Assembly (NCBI GenBank): GCA_963655255.1
Contig: CAVKEB010000044.1
Span: forward strand, 1 to 16,845
Source: CAG-791 sp963655255
Lineage (GTDB): Bacteria; Bacillota; Clostridia; Lachnospirales; Lachnospiraceae
DNA length: 16,845 nt
Direction of reading: 5' to 3'
This document shows positions 6,723-13,331 of this stretch, in pieces. How positions within the stretch are numbered: the first letter of the stretch is position 1; every line of letters begins with the position of its first letter. Made by a program: the position numbers and the translations under genes. Below the pieces are notes generated by a model, which did not search any database, was not told the origin of the DNA, and saw nothing but the letters and a program-made list of their open reading frames with translations.

Positions 6723-7265
6723 ATGAGCAGCAGACTTAAAGATCAGTACAATACCGAGATCCGTGAGGCAATGGTTAAGAAGTTCGGCTACACCAATCCG
6801 ATGCAGATTCCGAAGCTTGACAAGATCGTTGTCAACATGGCAGTCGGCGAAGCAAAGGAGAACGAGAAGCTCCTTGAGGCCGCAGCCAAGGATCTTGAGA
6901 CCATCACCGGACAGCACCCGGTATATACCAAGGCAAAGAAGTCTATCGCGAACTTCAAGATTCGTGAAGGCATGCCGATCGGCTGCAAGGTAACTCTTCG
7001 CGGCGACCGCATGTATGAGTTCCTTGACAGACTCGTAAACCTGGCTCTGCCTCGTGTACGTGACTTCAGAGGCGTCAACCCCAACTCCTTCGATGGAAGA
7101 GGAAACTATGCTCTTGGAATCAAGGAGCAGCTGATCTTCCCTGAAATCGAGTATGACAAGATTGACAAGGTAAGAGGAATGGACATCATCTTTACAACCA
7201 CCGCGAACACCGATGAGGAAGCACGCGAGCTGTTGAGACTGTTCAACATGCCTTTTGCAAAGTAA
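6723..7265 (+). CDS. rplE: 50S ribosomal protein L5
   Basis: L5 binds 5S rRNA in the central protuberance, touches P-site tRNA and forms bridge B1b with S13. The 180-residue product has the family landmarks NPMQIPKLDKIVVNMAVGEA (25-44), the TKAKKSIANFKIREGMPIG segment and the region VNPNSFDGRGNYALGIKEQ. It is preceded by AAAGGAGG 6 nt before its ATG. In E. coli the start of rplE is the S8 repression site of the spc operon. I see no obvious copy of that structure at this junction, which is only 20 nt long. Confidence 0.98.
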   Translation: MSSRLKDQYNTEIREAMVKKFGYTNPMQIPKLDKIVVNMAVGEAKENEKLLEAAAKDLETITGQHPVYTKAKKSIANFKIREGMPIGCKVTLRGDRMYEFLDRLVNLALPRVRDFRGVNPNSFDGRGNYALGIKEQLIFPEIEYDKIDKVRGMDIIFTTTANTDEEARELLRLFNMPFAK

Positions 7266-7280
7266 TAAAAGGAGATTGAC

Positions 7281-7466
7281 ATGGCAAAGACTTCTATGAA
7301 GATCAAGCAGCAGATGAAGCCCAAGTTTTCAACGCGTGCATATACGCGCTGCAAAATCTGCGGCCGCCCGCATTCCGTACTGAAGAAGTACGGCATCTGC
7401 AGAATCTGCTTCCGTGAGCTCGCATACAAGGGCGAGATCCCGGGTGTTAAGAAAGCATCCTGGTAA
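7281..7466 (+). CDS. rpsN: 30S ribosomal protein S14, zinc-binding type Z
   Basis: S14 is a late-assembling protein of the 30S head. This is the short 61-residue zinc form, with Cys24-x2-Cys27 and Cys40-x2-Cys43 (CKICGRPH ... CRICFREL), typical of Gram-positive bacteria. The zinc-free paralogue induced under zinc limitation, where present, lies elsewhere in genomes. The C-terminus GVKKASW is the canonical end. AAAGGAG lies 7 nt before ATG 7281. Confidence 0.98.
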   Translation: MAKTSMKIKQQMKPKFSTRAYTRCKICGRPHSVLKKYGICRICFRELAYKGEIPGVKKASW

Positions 7467-7524
7467 TAAATCAAACGGCGAAACAGCCAGTTAGGATATC
7501 GCACAGAAAAGGAGAAATTACATT

Positions 7525-7926
7525 ATGTCTATGAGTGATCCGATCGCTGATATGCTTACAAGAATCCGTAACGCAAATACAGCAAAGCATGATACAGTTG
7601 ATATTCCGAATTCCAAGATCAAGATGGCAATTGCCAACATTCTTCTGGACGAGGGATATATTTCCAGAATCGATCTGGTTGACAACGGAAACTTCAAGGA
7701 TATCCGCATTACCCTGAAGTACGGCGCTGACCGCAATGACCGCATTCTGACCGGCCTTCAGAGAATTTCCAAGCCCGGCATGCGCGTATATGCAGGCAAG
7801 GACAATGTACCGAAGGTTCTGGATGGCTTGGGAACGGCAATTCTTTCCACCAACCAGGGCGTCATTACCGACAAGAAGGCAAGAGAGCTGCAGGTAGGCG
7901 GCGAGGTTCTTGCATTCATCTGGTAA
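7525..7926 (+). CDS. rpsH: 30S ribosomal protein S8
   Basis: S8 is a primary 16S rRNA binder (helix 21) that organises the central domain. In E. coli it also represses the spc operon. The 133-residue product begins MSMSDPIADMLTRIRNA and ends with the signature GTAILSTNQGVITDKKAREL followed by VGGEVLAFIW. ATG 7525 is preferred over the in-frame ATG 7531 because AAAAGGAG (7507-7514) sits 10 nt before the first and 16 nt before the second. It is followed by an unusually long structured spacer of 214 nt before rplF. Confidence 0.98.
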   Translation: MSMSDPIADMLTRIRNANTAKHDTVDIPNSKIKMAIANILLDEGYISRIDLVDNGNFKDIRITLKYGADRNDRILTGLQRISKPGMRVYAGKDNVPKVLDGLGTAILSTNQGVITDKKARELQVGGEVLAFIW

Positions 7927-7947
7927 TTTCCATTTTTTCAAAACTGT

Positions 7948-7985
7948 ATCAGGAAGTCCCACGGGATGGGTGGGACGTTCCTGAT
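7948..7985 (+). promoter_or_regulatory. 15-bp hairpin with one bulge downstream of rpsH
   Basis: ATCAGGAA+GTCCCAC (7948-7962) pairs with GTGGGAC-g-TTCCTGAT (7970-7985): 15 Watson-Crick pairs interrupted only by bulged G77 of the 79xx block (7977), with a 7-nt loop. Only a weak ATTACTGTTT follows, so intrinsic termination would be inefficient. A bulged helix is a common shape for ribosomal-protein binding, and S8 is encoded immediately upstream. An attenuator or a 3'-end stabiliser of the upstream mRNA is equally possible. Confidence 0.65.
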
Positions 7986-8018
7986 TACTGTTTGCAACGA
8001 AGGTTCTGCAAGGAGCTT

Positions 8019-8039
8019 TCCGGAAATCCTTTTTCCGGA
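8019..8039 (+). promoter_or_regulatory. Hairpin in the rpsH-rplF spacer
   Basis: TCCGGAAA (8019-8026) pairs perfectly with TTTCCGGA (8032-8039) around a 5-nt loop, TCCTT. The 3' arm overlaps the palindromic CCGGATTATCCGG (8035-8047), so alternative pairings compete here. Confidence 0.5.
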
Positions 8040-8140
8040 TTATCCGGGGCGGAAGGCCGACTTTTGCCGGGGATCCGGGAGAGCGCTGCGCAGGATGGCA
8101 ACATGCACAGAATAATCAATAAGAACTAGGAGGAACGGGC

Positions 8141-8683
8141 ATGTCACGTATCGGTTTAATGCCAATCGCTATACCGGCAGGCGTTACTGTTGATGTAGCA
8201 GAAAATAACACAGTGACGGTTAAGGGGCCTAAGGGAACACTTACCAGAACTCTTCCTGCAGAGATGAAGATCGAGCAGGAGAACGGTGAGCTCCACATTG
8301 TCAGACCCAATGATCAGAAGAAAGAAAAGGCGCTTCACGGCCTGACCAGAGCACTGGTTCACAACATGGTTGTCGGAGTTACCGACGGCTTCACCAAGAC
8401 ACTGGAAATCAACGGTGTCGGCTACAGAGCTCAGAAGAAGGGCAAGGTCCTGGAGCTGCATTTAGGATATTCCCACAACGTCGAGATGGAAGATCCGGAA
8501 GGAATCGAGACCGTTGTTGACGGCAACAAGATCCTCGTCAAGGGTATCGACAAGGAACTCGTTGGACAGTGGGCAGCTGATATCAGAGATAAGAGAAAGC
8601 CGGAGCCGTATAAGGGCAAGGGTATCAAGTACGATTACGAGACAATTCGCCGCAAGGTCGGCAAGACCGGTTCTAAGAAGTAA
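8141..8683 (+). CDS. rplF: 50S ribosomal protein L6
   Basis: L6 is near the base of the L7/L12 stalk and the factor-binding region. The 180 residues form the expected two tandem L6 folds (about 10-80 and 90-165). The N-terminus is MSRIGLMPIAIPAGV, and the C-terminal signature KRKPEPYKGKGIKY is followed by a basic tail (RRKVGKTGSKK). The start is set by AGGAGG 7 nt upstream. It follows the structured spacer, whereas its junction with rplR is a normal 20 nt. Confidence 0.98.
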   Translation: MSRIGLMPIAIPAGVTVDVAENNTVTVKGPKGTLTRTLPAEMKIEQENGELHIVRPNDQKKEKALHGLTRALVHNMVVGVTDGFTKTLEINGVGYRAQKKGKVLELHLGYSHNVEMEDPEGIETVVDGNKILVKGIDKELVGQWAADIRDKRKPEPYKGKGIKYDYETIRRKVGKTGSKK

Positions 8684-8703
8684 TCGGATAAGGAGCGTGT
8701 ACA

Positions 8704-9072
8704 ATGGTTAAGAAGGAAAATAGAAAGTTAATCCGCGAAAAGAAACACCTGAAGGTTCGCAACCGTTTCAGCGGAACCGCTGAGAGACCGCGCCTTTCCG
8801 TTTACAGAAGCAACAATCACATCTATGCGCAGGTCATCGATGATGAGGCTGGCAGAACGATTGCTGCTGCAGGCACGGTAGAGAAGGATGTCAAGGCTGC
8901 TCTGGAACACACCGACGACATCGCAGCTGCCGAGTACATCGGCGATCTTGTTGCGAAGAGAGCAATCGAAAAAGGCGTATCTAAAGTCGTATTCGACAGA
9001 GGCGGCTTTATTTATCAGGGCAAGGTAGCAGCACTTGCAGATGCGGCACGTAAGGCCGGCCTGGAATTCTAA
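8704..9072 (+). CDS. rplR: 50S ribosomal protein L18
   Basis: L18 binds 5S rRNA with L5 and joins it to the central protuberance. The 122-residue product has a basic N-terminus and the family segments ERPRLSVYRSNNHIYAQ (27-43), VVFDRGGFIYQGKVAALADA and the terminal RKAGLEF. The ribosome binding site AAGGAG lies about 9 nt before ATG 8704. The junctions on both sides are 15-20 nt, fitting one polycistron. Confidence 0.98.
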   Translation: MVKKENRKLIREKKHLKVRNRFSGTAERPRLSVYRSNNHIYAQVIDDEAGRTIAAAGTVEKDVKAALEHTDDIAAAEYIGDLVAKRAIEKGVSKVVFDRGGFIYQGKVAALADAARKAGLEF

Positions 9073-9087
9073 GGGAGGAGAGACTAG

Positions 9088-9597
9088 ATGAAGCGTTCTA
9101 ATATTGATGCAAGTCAGATGGAACTCACCGAGAAGGTCGTTACGATCAAGCGTGTCACAAAGGTTGTAAAGGGCGGCCGTACGATGAGATTCTCCGCACT
9201 TGTTGTAGTTGGTGACAACAACGGCCACGTAGGCGTCGGCCTTGGAAAGTCCACAGAAATTCCGGAAGCAATCCGCAAGGGCAAGGAGGATGCTGCAAAG
9301 CATCTCGTAACCGTCGCTCTGGATGAGGTTGGCTCCATTTCTCACGACTATGTTGGCAAGTACGGCTCTGCAGAAGTTCTTCTGAAGAAGAGCCCGGAAG
9401 GTACCGGTATCATCGCCGGCGGTCCTGCTCGTACTGTCTGCGAGCTCGCAGGAATCAAGAACATCCGTACCAAGTCTCTTGGTTCTAACAACAAGCAGAA
9501 TGTCGTTCTGGCAACTCTGTCCGGCCTGTCCAGCCTGAAGGCTCCGGAAGAGGTTGCTGCAAGACGCGGCAAGTCTGTTGAGGATCTGAAGGGCTGA
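9088..9597 (+). CDS. rpsE: 30S ribosomal protein S5
   Basis: S5 takes part in decoding fidelity and the mRNA entry channel. The 169-residue product has an N-terminal double-stranded-RNA-binding-like domain (about 15-80) and a C-terminal S5 domain (about 90-160). The loop around VVKGGRTMRF (27-35), where spectinomycin-resistance changes occur in other bacteria, looks wild type. GGGAGGAGA precedes the ATG. Confidence 0.98.
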   Translation: MKRSNIDASQMELTEKVVTIKRVTKVVKGGRTMRFSALVVVGDNNGHVGVGLGKSTEIPEAIRKGKEDAAKHLVTVALDEVGSISHDYVGKYGSAEVLLKKSPEGTGIIAGGPARTVCELAGIKNIRTKSLGSNNKQNVVLATLSGLSSLKAPEEVAARRGKSVEDLKG

Positions 9598-9634
9598 TGC
9601 CCTTCGGTCTTCGGTAGAACGAAAGGAGTTTAAA

Positions 9635-9826
9635 ATGGCGGATACGAAGAAGCTTAAAATTACACTTGTAAAGTCTACGATTGCTGCAGTTCCGAAGAAC
9701 AAGGCAATCATCAAGTCCATGGGATTCCACAAACTGAACAGCAGCGTTATCCTTCCGGATAATGATGCGACTAGAGGACAGATCAGACTGATCGCTCCTT
9801 ATGTCAAGGTTGAGGACGCAGAATAA
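9635..9826 (+). CDS. rpmD: 50S ribosomal protein L30
   Basis: L30 is a small 23S rRNA-binding protein absent from some bacterial lineages. The 63-residue product has the family pattern LKITLVKSTIAAVPKNKAII, then LGF-like SMGFHKLNSSV, and ends with an acidic VKVEDAE tail. AAAGGAG lies 8 nt upstream. Its TAA stop is part of the TAAGGAGG that serves rplO. Confidence 0.97.
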   Translation: MADTKKLKITLVKSTIAAVPKNKAIIKSMGFHKLNSSVILPDNDATRGQIRLIAPYVKVEDAE

Positions 9827-9840
9827 GGAGGGACTGACAG

Positions 9841-10305
9841 ATGGAATTATCTAATTTAAGACCTGCTGCAGGTTCTACAAAGAATAACTTCAGAAGAGGC
9901 CGCGGCCACGCTTCCGGAAACGGAAAGACCGCAGGCTTTGGTCATAAGGGACAGAAGGCTCGTTCCGGAAGACCGAGAGCAGGCTTCGAAGGTGGTCAGA
10001 TGCCTCTGTATCGTCGCCTTCCCAAGCGCGGCTTTACCAACTACAACCACAAGGACATCGTTGCAGTCAGCCTTGCAAAGATTGCTGACAACTTCGAGGA
10101 CGGTGCAGTGATCGATGTTCAGGCTCTTCTGGACAAGAAGATCATCAAGAACGTTGGAGACGGCGTAAAGGTTCTCTCCGGCGACAAGGGTGATGCCAAG
10201 TTCGAGCTGACGAAGAAGCTTACCATCAAGGCCAACGGATTCAGCGCAGCTGCCAAGGAGAAGATCGAGAATGCCGGCGGAACCGCTGAGCTTCTTGAGA
10301 AGTAA
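9841..10305 (+). CDS. rplO: 50S ribosomal protein L15
   Basis: L15 is an assembly protein that spans much of the 50S interior. The 154-residue product (usual 144-150) shows the glycine/arginine-rich N-terminal extension RRGRGHASGNGKTAGFGHKG (19-38), followed by SGRPRAGFEGGQMPLYRRLP and KRGFTN. Its C-terminal domain (about 70-150) ends AGGTAELLEK. It precedes secY, the usual arrangement of the spc operon. Confidence 0.98.
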   Translation: MELSNLRPAAGSTKNNFRRGRGHASGNGKTAGFGHKGQKARSGRPRAGFEGGQMPLYRRLPKRGFTNYNHKDIVAVSLAKIADNFEDGAVIDVQALLDKKIIKNVGDGVKVLSGDKGDAKFELTKKLTIKANGFSAAAKEKIENAGGTAELLEK

Positions 10306-10345
10306 TTGGCGCCTGTACCTGATTCGAAAGGCATGGTAAATCGTT

Positions 10346-11659
10346 ATGTTTGAATCCGTTAAAAACGCATTCAAGATAAAGGAGATCCGTAACAGGATCT
10401 TCTTTACGCTTGTAATGCTGGTGATCATCCGCTTCGGATCTCAGCTGCCGGTTCCCGGCGTTGACAGGAATTATTTTGCCACATGGTTTTCGCAGCACAC
10501 GGGAGATGCGTTCTCTCTGGTTGATGCGTTCACCGGCGGATCATTCCTGAACATGTCGGTTCTGGCTCTGAACATTACGCCTTACATTACTTCCTCGATC
10601 ATCATTCAGCTTCTGACGATTGCAATCCCGAAGCTGGAGGAGATGCAGAAGGAAGGCGAAGAAGGGCGTAAGATGCTGGCCTCGATCACCCGATATCTGA
10701 CCGTCGGACTTGCGCTGTTCGAAGGTGCCGCAATGGCAATCGGCTTCGGCAGACAGGGACTTCTGGAAGAGTACAACGCAGTCAACGTCATCATGGTGAT
10801 TGCGACTCTGACCGCCGGTTCCGCATTCCTGATGTGGATCGGTGAGCAGATCACGGACAAGGGCATCGGAAATGGTATTTCCATCGTCCTGACCATCAAT
10901 ATCGTTTCCAGAATGCCGCAGGATATGACAGGGCTCTTTGATCAGTTCGTGAGCGGACAGTCGATTGCCATGGCGATTCTGGCTTCGGTCATCATCGTGG
11001 CGATCATCGTCGGCATGGTTGTGCTCGTCATTCTGCTGAATGATGCAGAGAGAAGGATTCCGGTTCAGTATGCGAGAACGCTGCGCGGCAGAAGCCAGTA
11101 CGGCTCCTCGACCTCCAGCATTCCGCTGAAGGTGAACACGGCGGGCGTCATGCCGATCATCTTCGCATCCTCGCTGATGGAATTCCCGGTGATCATTTCT
11201 TCTCTGGCCGGATACAACGGAACCGGCGTATGGTCGGAGATTCTGCGATATCTGAGTTCGTCCTACTGGTGCAAACCCGCAGCACCGAAATATACGATCG
11301 GTCTGGTTGTCTATGTGGCGCTGCTGATCTTCTTCGCGTATTTCTACACTTCCATCACCTTCAATCCGATTGAGGTGGCGGACAACCTGAAGAAGGGAAG
11401 CGGATTTATCCCGGGCATTCGTCCCGGCAAGCCGACCAGCGAGTATTTGAACAGGCTTTTGAACTACATCATCTTCATCGGTGCGGTCGGCCTGACGATT
11501 GTGGGTGTTCTGCCGTTCTTCTTCCGCGGCGTGTTCAACGCGAACGTGGACTTCGGCGGAACGAGTCTTATCATCGTTGTCAGCGTTATTCTTGAGACGA
11601 TCAAGCAGGTGGAATCTCTGATGGTTCAGAGAAACTACACAACTTTCTTATCGGATTGA
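10346..11659 (+). CDS. secY: Protein translocase subunit SecY
   Basis: SecY is the membrane channel of the Sec translocon, working with SecE, SecG and the SecA motor or the ribosome. The 437-residue protein shows about ten hydrophobic segments and the family landmarks GGSFLNMSVLALNITPYI (plug region and TM2, about 64-81). The cytoplasmic loop FIPGIRPGKPTSEYL before TM9 contains the Arg needed for SecA-driven transport in E. coli. The predicted ribosome binding site is poor: the best match AAAGG (10327-10331) is 14 nt from ATG 10346. Translation may therefore depend on coupling or be kept low relative to the ribosomal proteins. Confidence 0.98.
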   Translation: MFESVKNAFKIKEIRNRIFFTLVMLVIIRFGSQLPVPGVDRNYFATWFSQHTGDAFSLVDAFTGGSFLNMSVLALNITPYITSSIIIQLLTIAIPKLEEMQKEGEEGRKMLASITRYLTVGLALFEGAAMAIGFGRQGLLEEYNAVNVIMVIATLTAGSAFLMWIGEQITDKGIGNGISIVLTINIVSRMPQDMTGLFDQFVSGQSIAMAILASVIIVAIIVGMVVLVILLNDAERRIPVQYARTLRGRSQYGSSTSSIPLKVNTAGVMPIIFASSLMEFPVIISSLAGYNGTGVWSEILRYLSSSYWCKPAAPKYTIGLVVYVALLIFFAYFYTSITFNPIEVADNLKKGSGFIPGIRPGKPTSEYLNRLLNYIIFIGAVGLTIVGVLPFFFRGVFNANVDFGGTSLIIVVSVILETIKQVESLMVQRNYTTFLSD

Positions 11660-11668
11660 TGCGGCAGG

Positions 11669-11720
11669 CAGACGGATCGGGAGCCGGATTCCGGAAACGG
11701 GACCCTGCCCGGTCCGTTTG
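11669..11720 (+). promoter_or_regulatory. Long imperfect hairpin after secY (possible weak terminator or attenuator)
   Basis: CAGACGGATCGGG (11669-11681) pairs with CCCGGTCCGTTTG (11708-11720) over 13 positions, two of them G-U wobbles. The 26-nt interior contains the palindrome CCGGATTCCGG (11684-11694). The 3' side runs into TTTGTTCT, a poor U-tract. It lies 10 nt after the secY stop, where a partial terminator would reduce adk expression (inference). Confidence 0.5.
11684..11700. repeat. Dispersed palindrome CCGGA-W-TCCGG, copy 2, with AAACGG extension
   Basis: CCGGATTCCGGAAACGG here differs by one base from CCGGAATCCGGAAACGG at 16243-16259, about 4.5 kb away in the rpoA-rplQ spacer. The first 11 nt are identical to the copy at 752-762. 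Confidence 0.5.
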
Positions 11721-11769
11721 TTCTATCAGGAAAATGCAGGCAGGTGCTGAACAGTGATACATATGATGT

Positions 11770-11803
11770 TCTGAAAGAAATGCCGGGCGGCAGATCTTTC
11801 AGA
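11770..11803 (+). promoter_or_regulatory. Two-tier hairpin directly before the adk ribosome binding site
   Basis: TCTGAAAGA (11770-11778) pairs perfectly with TCTTTCAGA (11795-11803). Inside it, TGCC/GGCA (11781-11784 and 11789-11792) closes a GGGC loop, with symmetric 2-nt internal loops AA/GA. The structure ends 1 nt before the Shine-Dalgarno AGGAAGGA (11805-11812) and so should affect adk initiation or mark a processed 5' end. Confidence 0.65.
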
Positions 11804-11816
11804 CAGGAAGGACACT

Positions 11817-12458
11817 ATGAAAATTGTAATGCTTGGAGCTCCGGGCGCCGGGAAAGGCACTCAGGCAGCTATGATCTGTGAGAAGTATGACATTCCGCAC
11901 ATCTCCACCGGAGATATTTTCCGTTCCAACATCAAGAATGGCACGGAGCTTGGCAAGAAGGCCAAGGAATACATGGATCAGGGAAAGCTGGTTCCGGATG
12001 AGCTGACCATTCAGCTTCTCCTGGACCGCGTGGCGAAGGATGACTGCAAAAACGGCTACGTGCTGGACGGCTTCCCGAGAACCATCCCGCAGGCGGAGGT
12101 TCTGACCGAGGCTCTTGCCAAGACCGGTGAGAAGGTTGATTTTGCCATCAATGTGGACGTTCCGGATGAGAACATCGTTCACCGCATGAGCGGACGCAGA
12201 AGCTGCCCGAAGTGCGGAGCTTCCTATCATATCACGTACATCCCGCCGAAGAAGGAAGGCGTCTGCGATGTCTGCGGAGCCGAGCTGATTCAGCGCGATG
12301 ACGACAAGCCGGAGACCGTGAAGAACCGTCTGTCGGTTTATCATGCACAGACCCAGCCGCTCATCGAGTACTACGAGAAGGCCGGTGTCCTGAGAACCGT
12401 TGACGGAACGAAAGACAAGGATGAAGTCTTTGGCGATATCGTCGCCATCCTGGGCTGA
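11817..12458 (+). CDS. adk: Adenylate kinase, zinc-LID type
   Basis: Adenylate kinase interconverts ATP + AMP and 2 ADP in the cytoplasm and keeps the adenylate pool balanced. The 213 residues include the P-loop GAPGAGKGT (7-15), the AMP-binding segment HISTGDIFR (28-36), the DGFPRT motif (84-89) and a long LID domain. The LID has four cysteines, Cys130-x2-Cys133 and Cys150-x2-Cys153, a structural zinc site typical of Gram-positive enzymes. The secY-adk linkage is common. In many Bacillota map follows adk, but here infA follows after 32 nt. Confidence 0.98.
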   Translation: MKIVMLGAPGAGKGTQAAMICEKYDIPHISTGDIFRSNIKNGTELGKKAKEYMDQGKLVPDELTIQLLLDRVAKDDCKNGYVLDGFPRTIPQAEVLTEALAKTGEKVDFAINVDVPDENIVHRMSGRRSCPKCGASYHITYIPPKKEGVCDVCGAELIQRDDDKPETVKNRLSVYHAQTQPLIEYYEKAGVLRTVDGTKDKDEVFGDIVAILG

Positions 12459-12490
12459 TTCCTTCTGAGATTTATTGAAGAGAGGTAATT

Positions 12491-12709
12491 ATGTCCAAAG
12501 CAGATGTCATTGAACTGGAGGGAGTTGTTGTGGAGAAGCTTCCCAACACCATGTTCCGCGTGAAGCTGGAGAACGGAGCCATTATTCTGGCTCACATCAG
12601 CGGAAAACTCCGTCAGAACTTCATCCGCATCCTTCCCGGAGACAAGGTCACGCTGGAGATGTCCACCTATGATCTGACCAAGGGACGGATCATCTGGAGA
12701 GACAAGTAA
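12491..12709 (+). CDS. infA: Translation initiation factor IF-1
   Basis: IF-1 binds the 30S A site during initiation, assisting IF-2 and IF-3. The 72-residue OB-fold protein matches the family length and has the core AHISGKLRQNFIRILPGDKV (34-53), followed by YDLTKGRIIWR. The ribosome binding site is a modest GAGAGGT. It is the last gene before an intrinsic terminator, so the S10-spc transcript appears to end here. The start codon and reading frame are unambiguous. Confidence 0.98.
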   Translation: MSKADVIELEGVVVEKLPNTMFRVKLENGAIILAHISGKLRQNFIRILPGDKVTLEMSTYDLTKGRIIWRDK

Positions 12710-12723
12710 AAGCCGCGCTTTCT

Positions 12724-12745
12724 GCGGCCGCATTTTGCGGGCCGC
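12724..12745 (+). promoter_or_regulatory. GC-rich hairpin just after infA
   Basis: GCGGCCGC (12724-12731) folds with GCGG-g-CCGC (12737-12745): eight G-C pairs with one bulged G and an ATTTT loop. It lies 14 nt after the infA stop and has no T-run on its 3' side. It may protect the 3' end or pause polymerase before the terminator that follows. Confidence 0.45.
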
Positions 12746-12767
12746 GAAGAAACGGGAGAAGATCTGT

Positions 12768-12819
12768 CTGCACCGGCGTCCGGGAGAAATCCCTGGAAAT
12801 GCGCCGGTGCAGTTTTTTT
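12768..12819 (+). terminator. Intrinsic terminator of the S10-spc transcript
   Basis: CTGCACCGGCG (12768-12778) pairs perfectly with CGCCGGTGCAG (12802-12812), 11 bp, and is followed immediately by seven T residues (12813-12819). The interior holds a small GGGA-GAAA-TCCC hairpin (12782-12793). This is the clearest rho-independent terminator in the window and marks an operon boundary after infA. Confidence 0.9.
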
Positions 12820-12826
12820 AAAAGCT

Positions 12827-12874
12827 GAAAGAGTAATTTCCGCTTCGGCCTCATGGAGTGGAAGTTACTTTTTC
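12827..12874. terminator. Second long dyad, possible bidirectional terminator
   Basis: The arms 12827-12846 and 12855-12874 pair over 20 positions with four G-U wobbles and an 8-nt loop. The right arm ends in ACTTTTTC, and on the opposite strand the left arm ends in CTTTC. It lies 8 nt after the first terminator and about 40 nt before the rpmJ promoter. It could back up termination, or it could be an insertion remnant or a protein-binding element. Confidence 0.6.
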
Positions 12875-12915
12875 ATGTCAGGCAGTTTTTAAACAGAAAA
12901 TACAGAAAAAACTTC

Positions 12916-12944
12916 TTGATCATAGAAATTGCGGGTGCTATACT
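12916..12944 (+). promoter_or_regulatory. Sigma-A promoter for rpmJ and the alpha genes
   Basis: TTGATC (12916-12921) as -35 and TATACT (12939-12944) as -10 are separated by 17 nt. A TG at 12936-12937 adds an extended -10 (TGCTATACT). Transcription would start near 12951, about 80 nt before rpmJ. Its position immediately after the terminators agrees with a separate alpha transcription unit. Confidence 0.8.
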
Positions 12945-12970
12945 GTAACGGCGTCTGAAAAGAACACATA

Positions 12971-13003
12971 GGATAACTATGCGCTCTTGGATGCGTAGTA
13001 ACC
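12971..13003 (+). promoter_or_regulatory. Leader hairpin upstream of rpmJ
   Basis: ACTATGC (12976-12982) pairs with GCGTAGT (12993-12999) with one T-G wobble and a 10-nt loop. The outer GG/CC pairs (12971-12972 and 13002-13003) can extend it with an internal loop. It lies in the predicted 5' untranslated region, 15 nt before the rpmJ Shine-Dalgarno. Confidence 0.45.
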
Positions 13004-13033
13004 ATCTGACAACAGAAGAAAGGAGCGTACATC

Positions 13034-13147
13034 GTGAAGGTAAGAGCATCGGTTAAGCCCATGTGCGAGAAGTGCAAGGTTGTAAAGCGCAAAGGGGTTA
13101 TCCGGGTTATCTGCGAGAATCCGAAGCACAAACAGAGACAGGGTTGA
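13034..13147 (+). CDS. rpmJ: 50S ribosomal protein L36, zinc form (GTG start)
   Basis: L36 is the smallest 50S protein, binding 23S rRNA near the base of the L7/L12 stalk region. The 37-residue product reads MKVRASVKPMCEKCKVVKRK, then GVIRVICENPKHKQRQG. Cys11, Cys14, Cys27 and His32 form the family zinc knuckle. It starts with GTG at 13034, with AAAGGAG (13019-13025) 8 nt upstream. Short length and the GTG start make it easy to miss. The infA-rpmJ-rpsM order is standard, but here rpmJ is flanked by a promoter region and a 426-nt spacer. Confidence 0.97.
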   Translation: MKVRASVKPMCEKCKVVKRKGVIRVICENPKHKQRQG

Positions 13148-13223
13148 TCAGAGCCATTATGCTTTGATACCGCTGGTCGGTCCGAATCGGCAGAGGCTGC
13201 CGGTTGCGGGCGAGGTGGAAAGG

Positions 13224-13234
13224 CCGGAATCCGA
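13224..13234. repeat. Dispersed palindrome CCGGA-W-TCCGG, degenerate copy
   Basis: CCGGAATCCGA matches 10 of 11 positions of the palindrome seen exactly at 752-762, 11684-11694 and 16243-16253. It lies in the rpmJ-rpsM spacer. Confidence 0.3.
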
Positions 13235-13307
13235 ACAATCATCCGGCTGGGCGTGGAATGACATCGCCGGGAGACAGGAGCTCTTCCGAAACTTCCTATT
13301 AGATTAA

Positions 13308-13331
13308 GGGAGATTCGGGGAGGAATCTTCC
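13308..13331 (+). promoter_or_regulatory. 9-bp hairpin in the rpmJ-rpsM spacer
   Basis: GGGAGATTC (13308-13316) pairs with GAATCTTCC (13323-13331), including one G-U, closing a purine-only loop GGGGAG. A purine-rich loop resembling an anti-SD target could also be read as a decoy ribosome binding site, but no start codon or frame follows it. Confidence 0.5.

Larger units (their letters stand above)
7927..8140 (+). promoter_or_regulatory. Structured spacer between rpsH and rplF
   Basis: No gene is visible in these 214 nt. They hold a strong 15-bp hairpin (7948-7985), a second 8-bp hairpin (8019-8039) and a CCGGATTATCCGG palindrome (8035-8047) overlapping the second. A strong ribosome binding site AGGAGG (8128-8133) serves rplF at its end. 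The usual rpsH-rplF gap in Bacillota is a few tens of nucleotides. No clear promoter was found. Confidence 0.5.
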
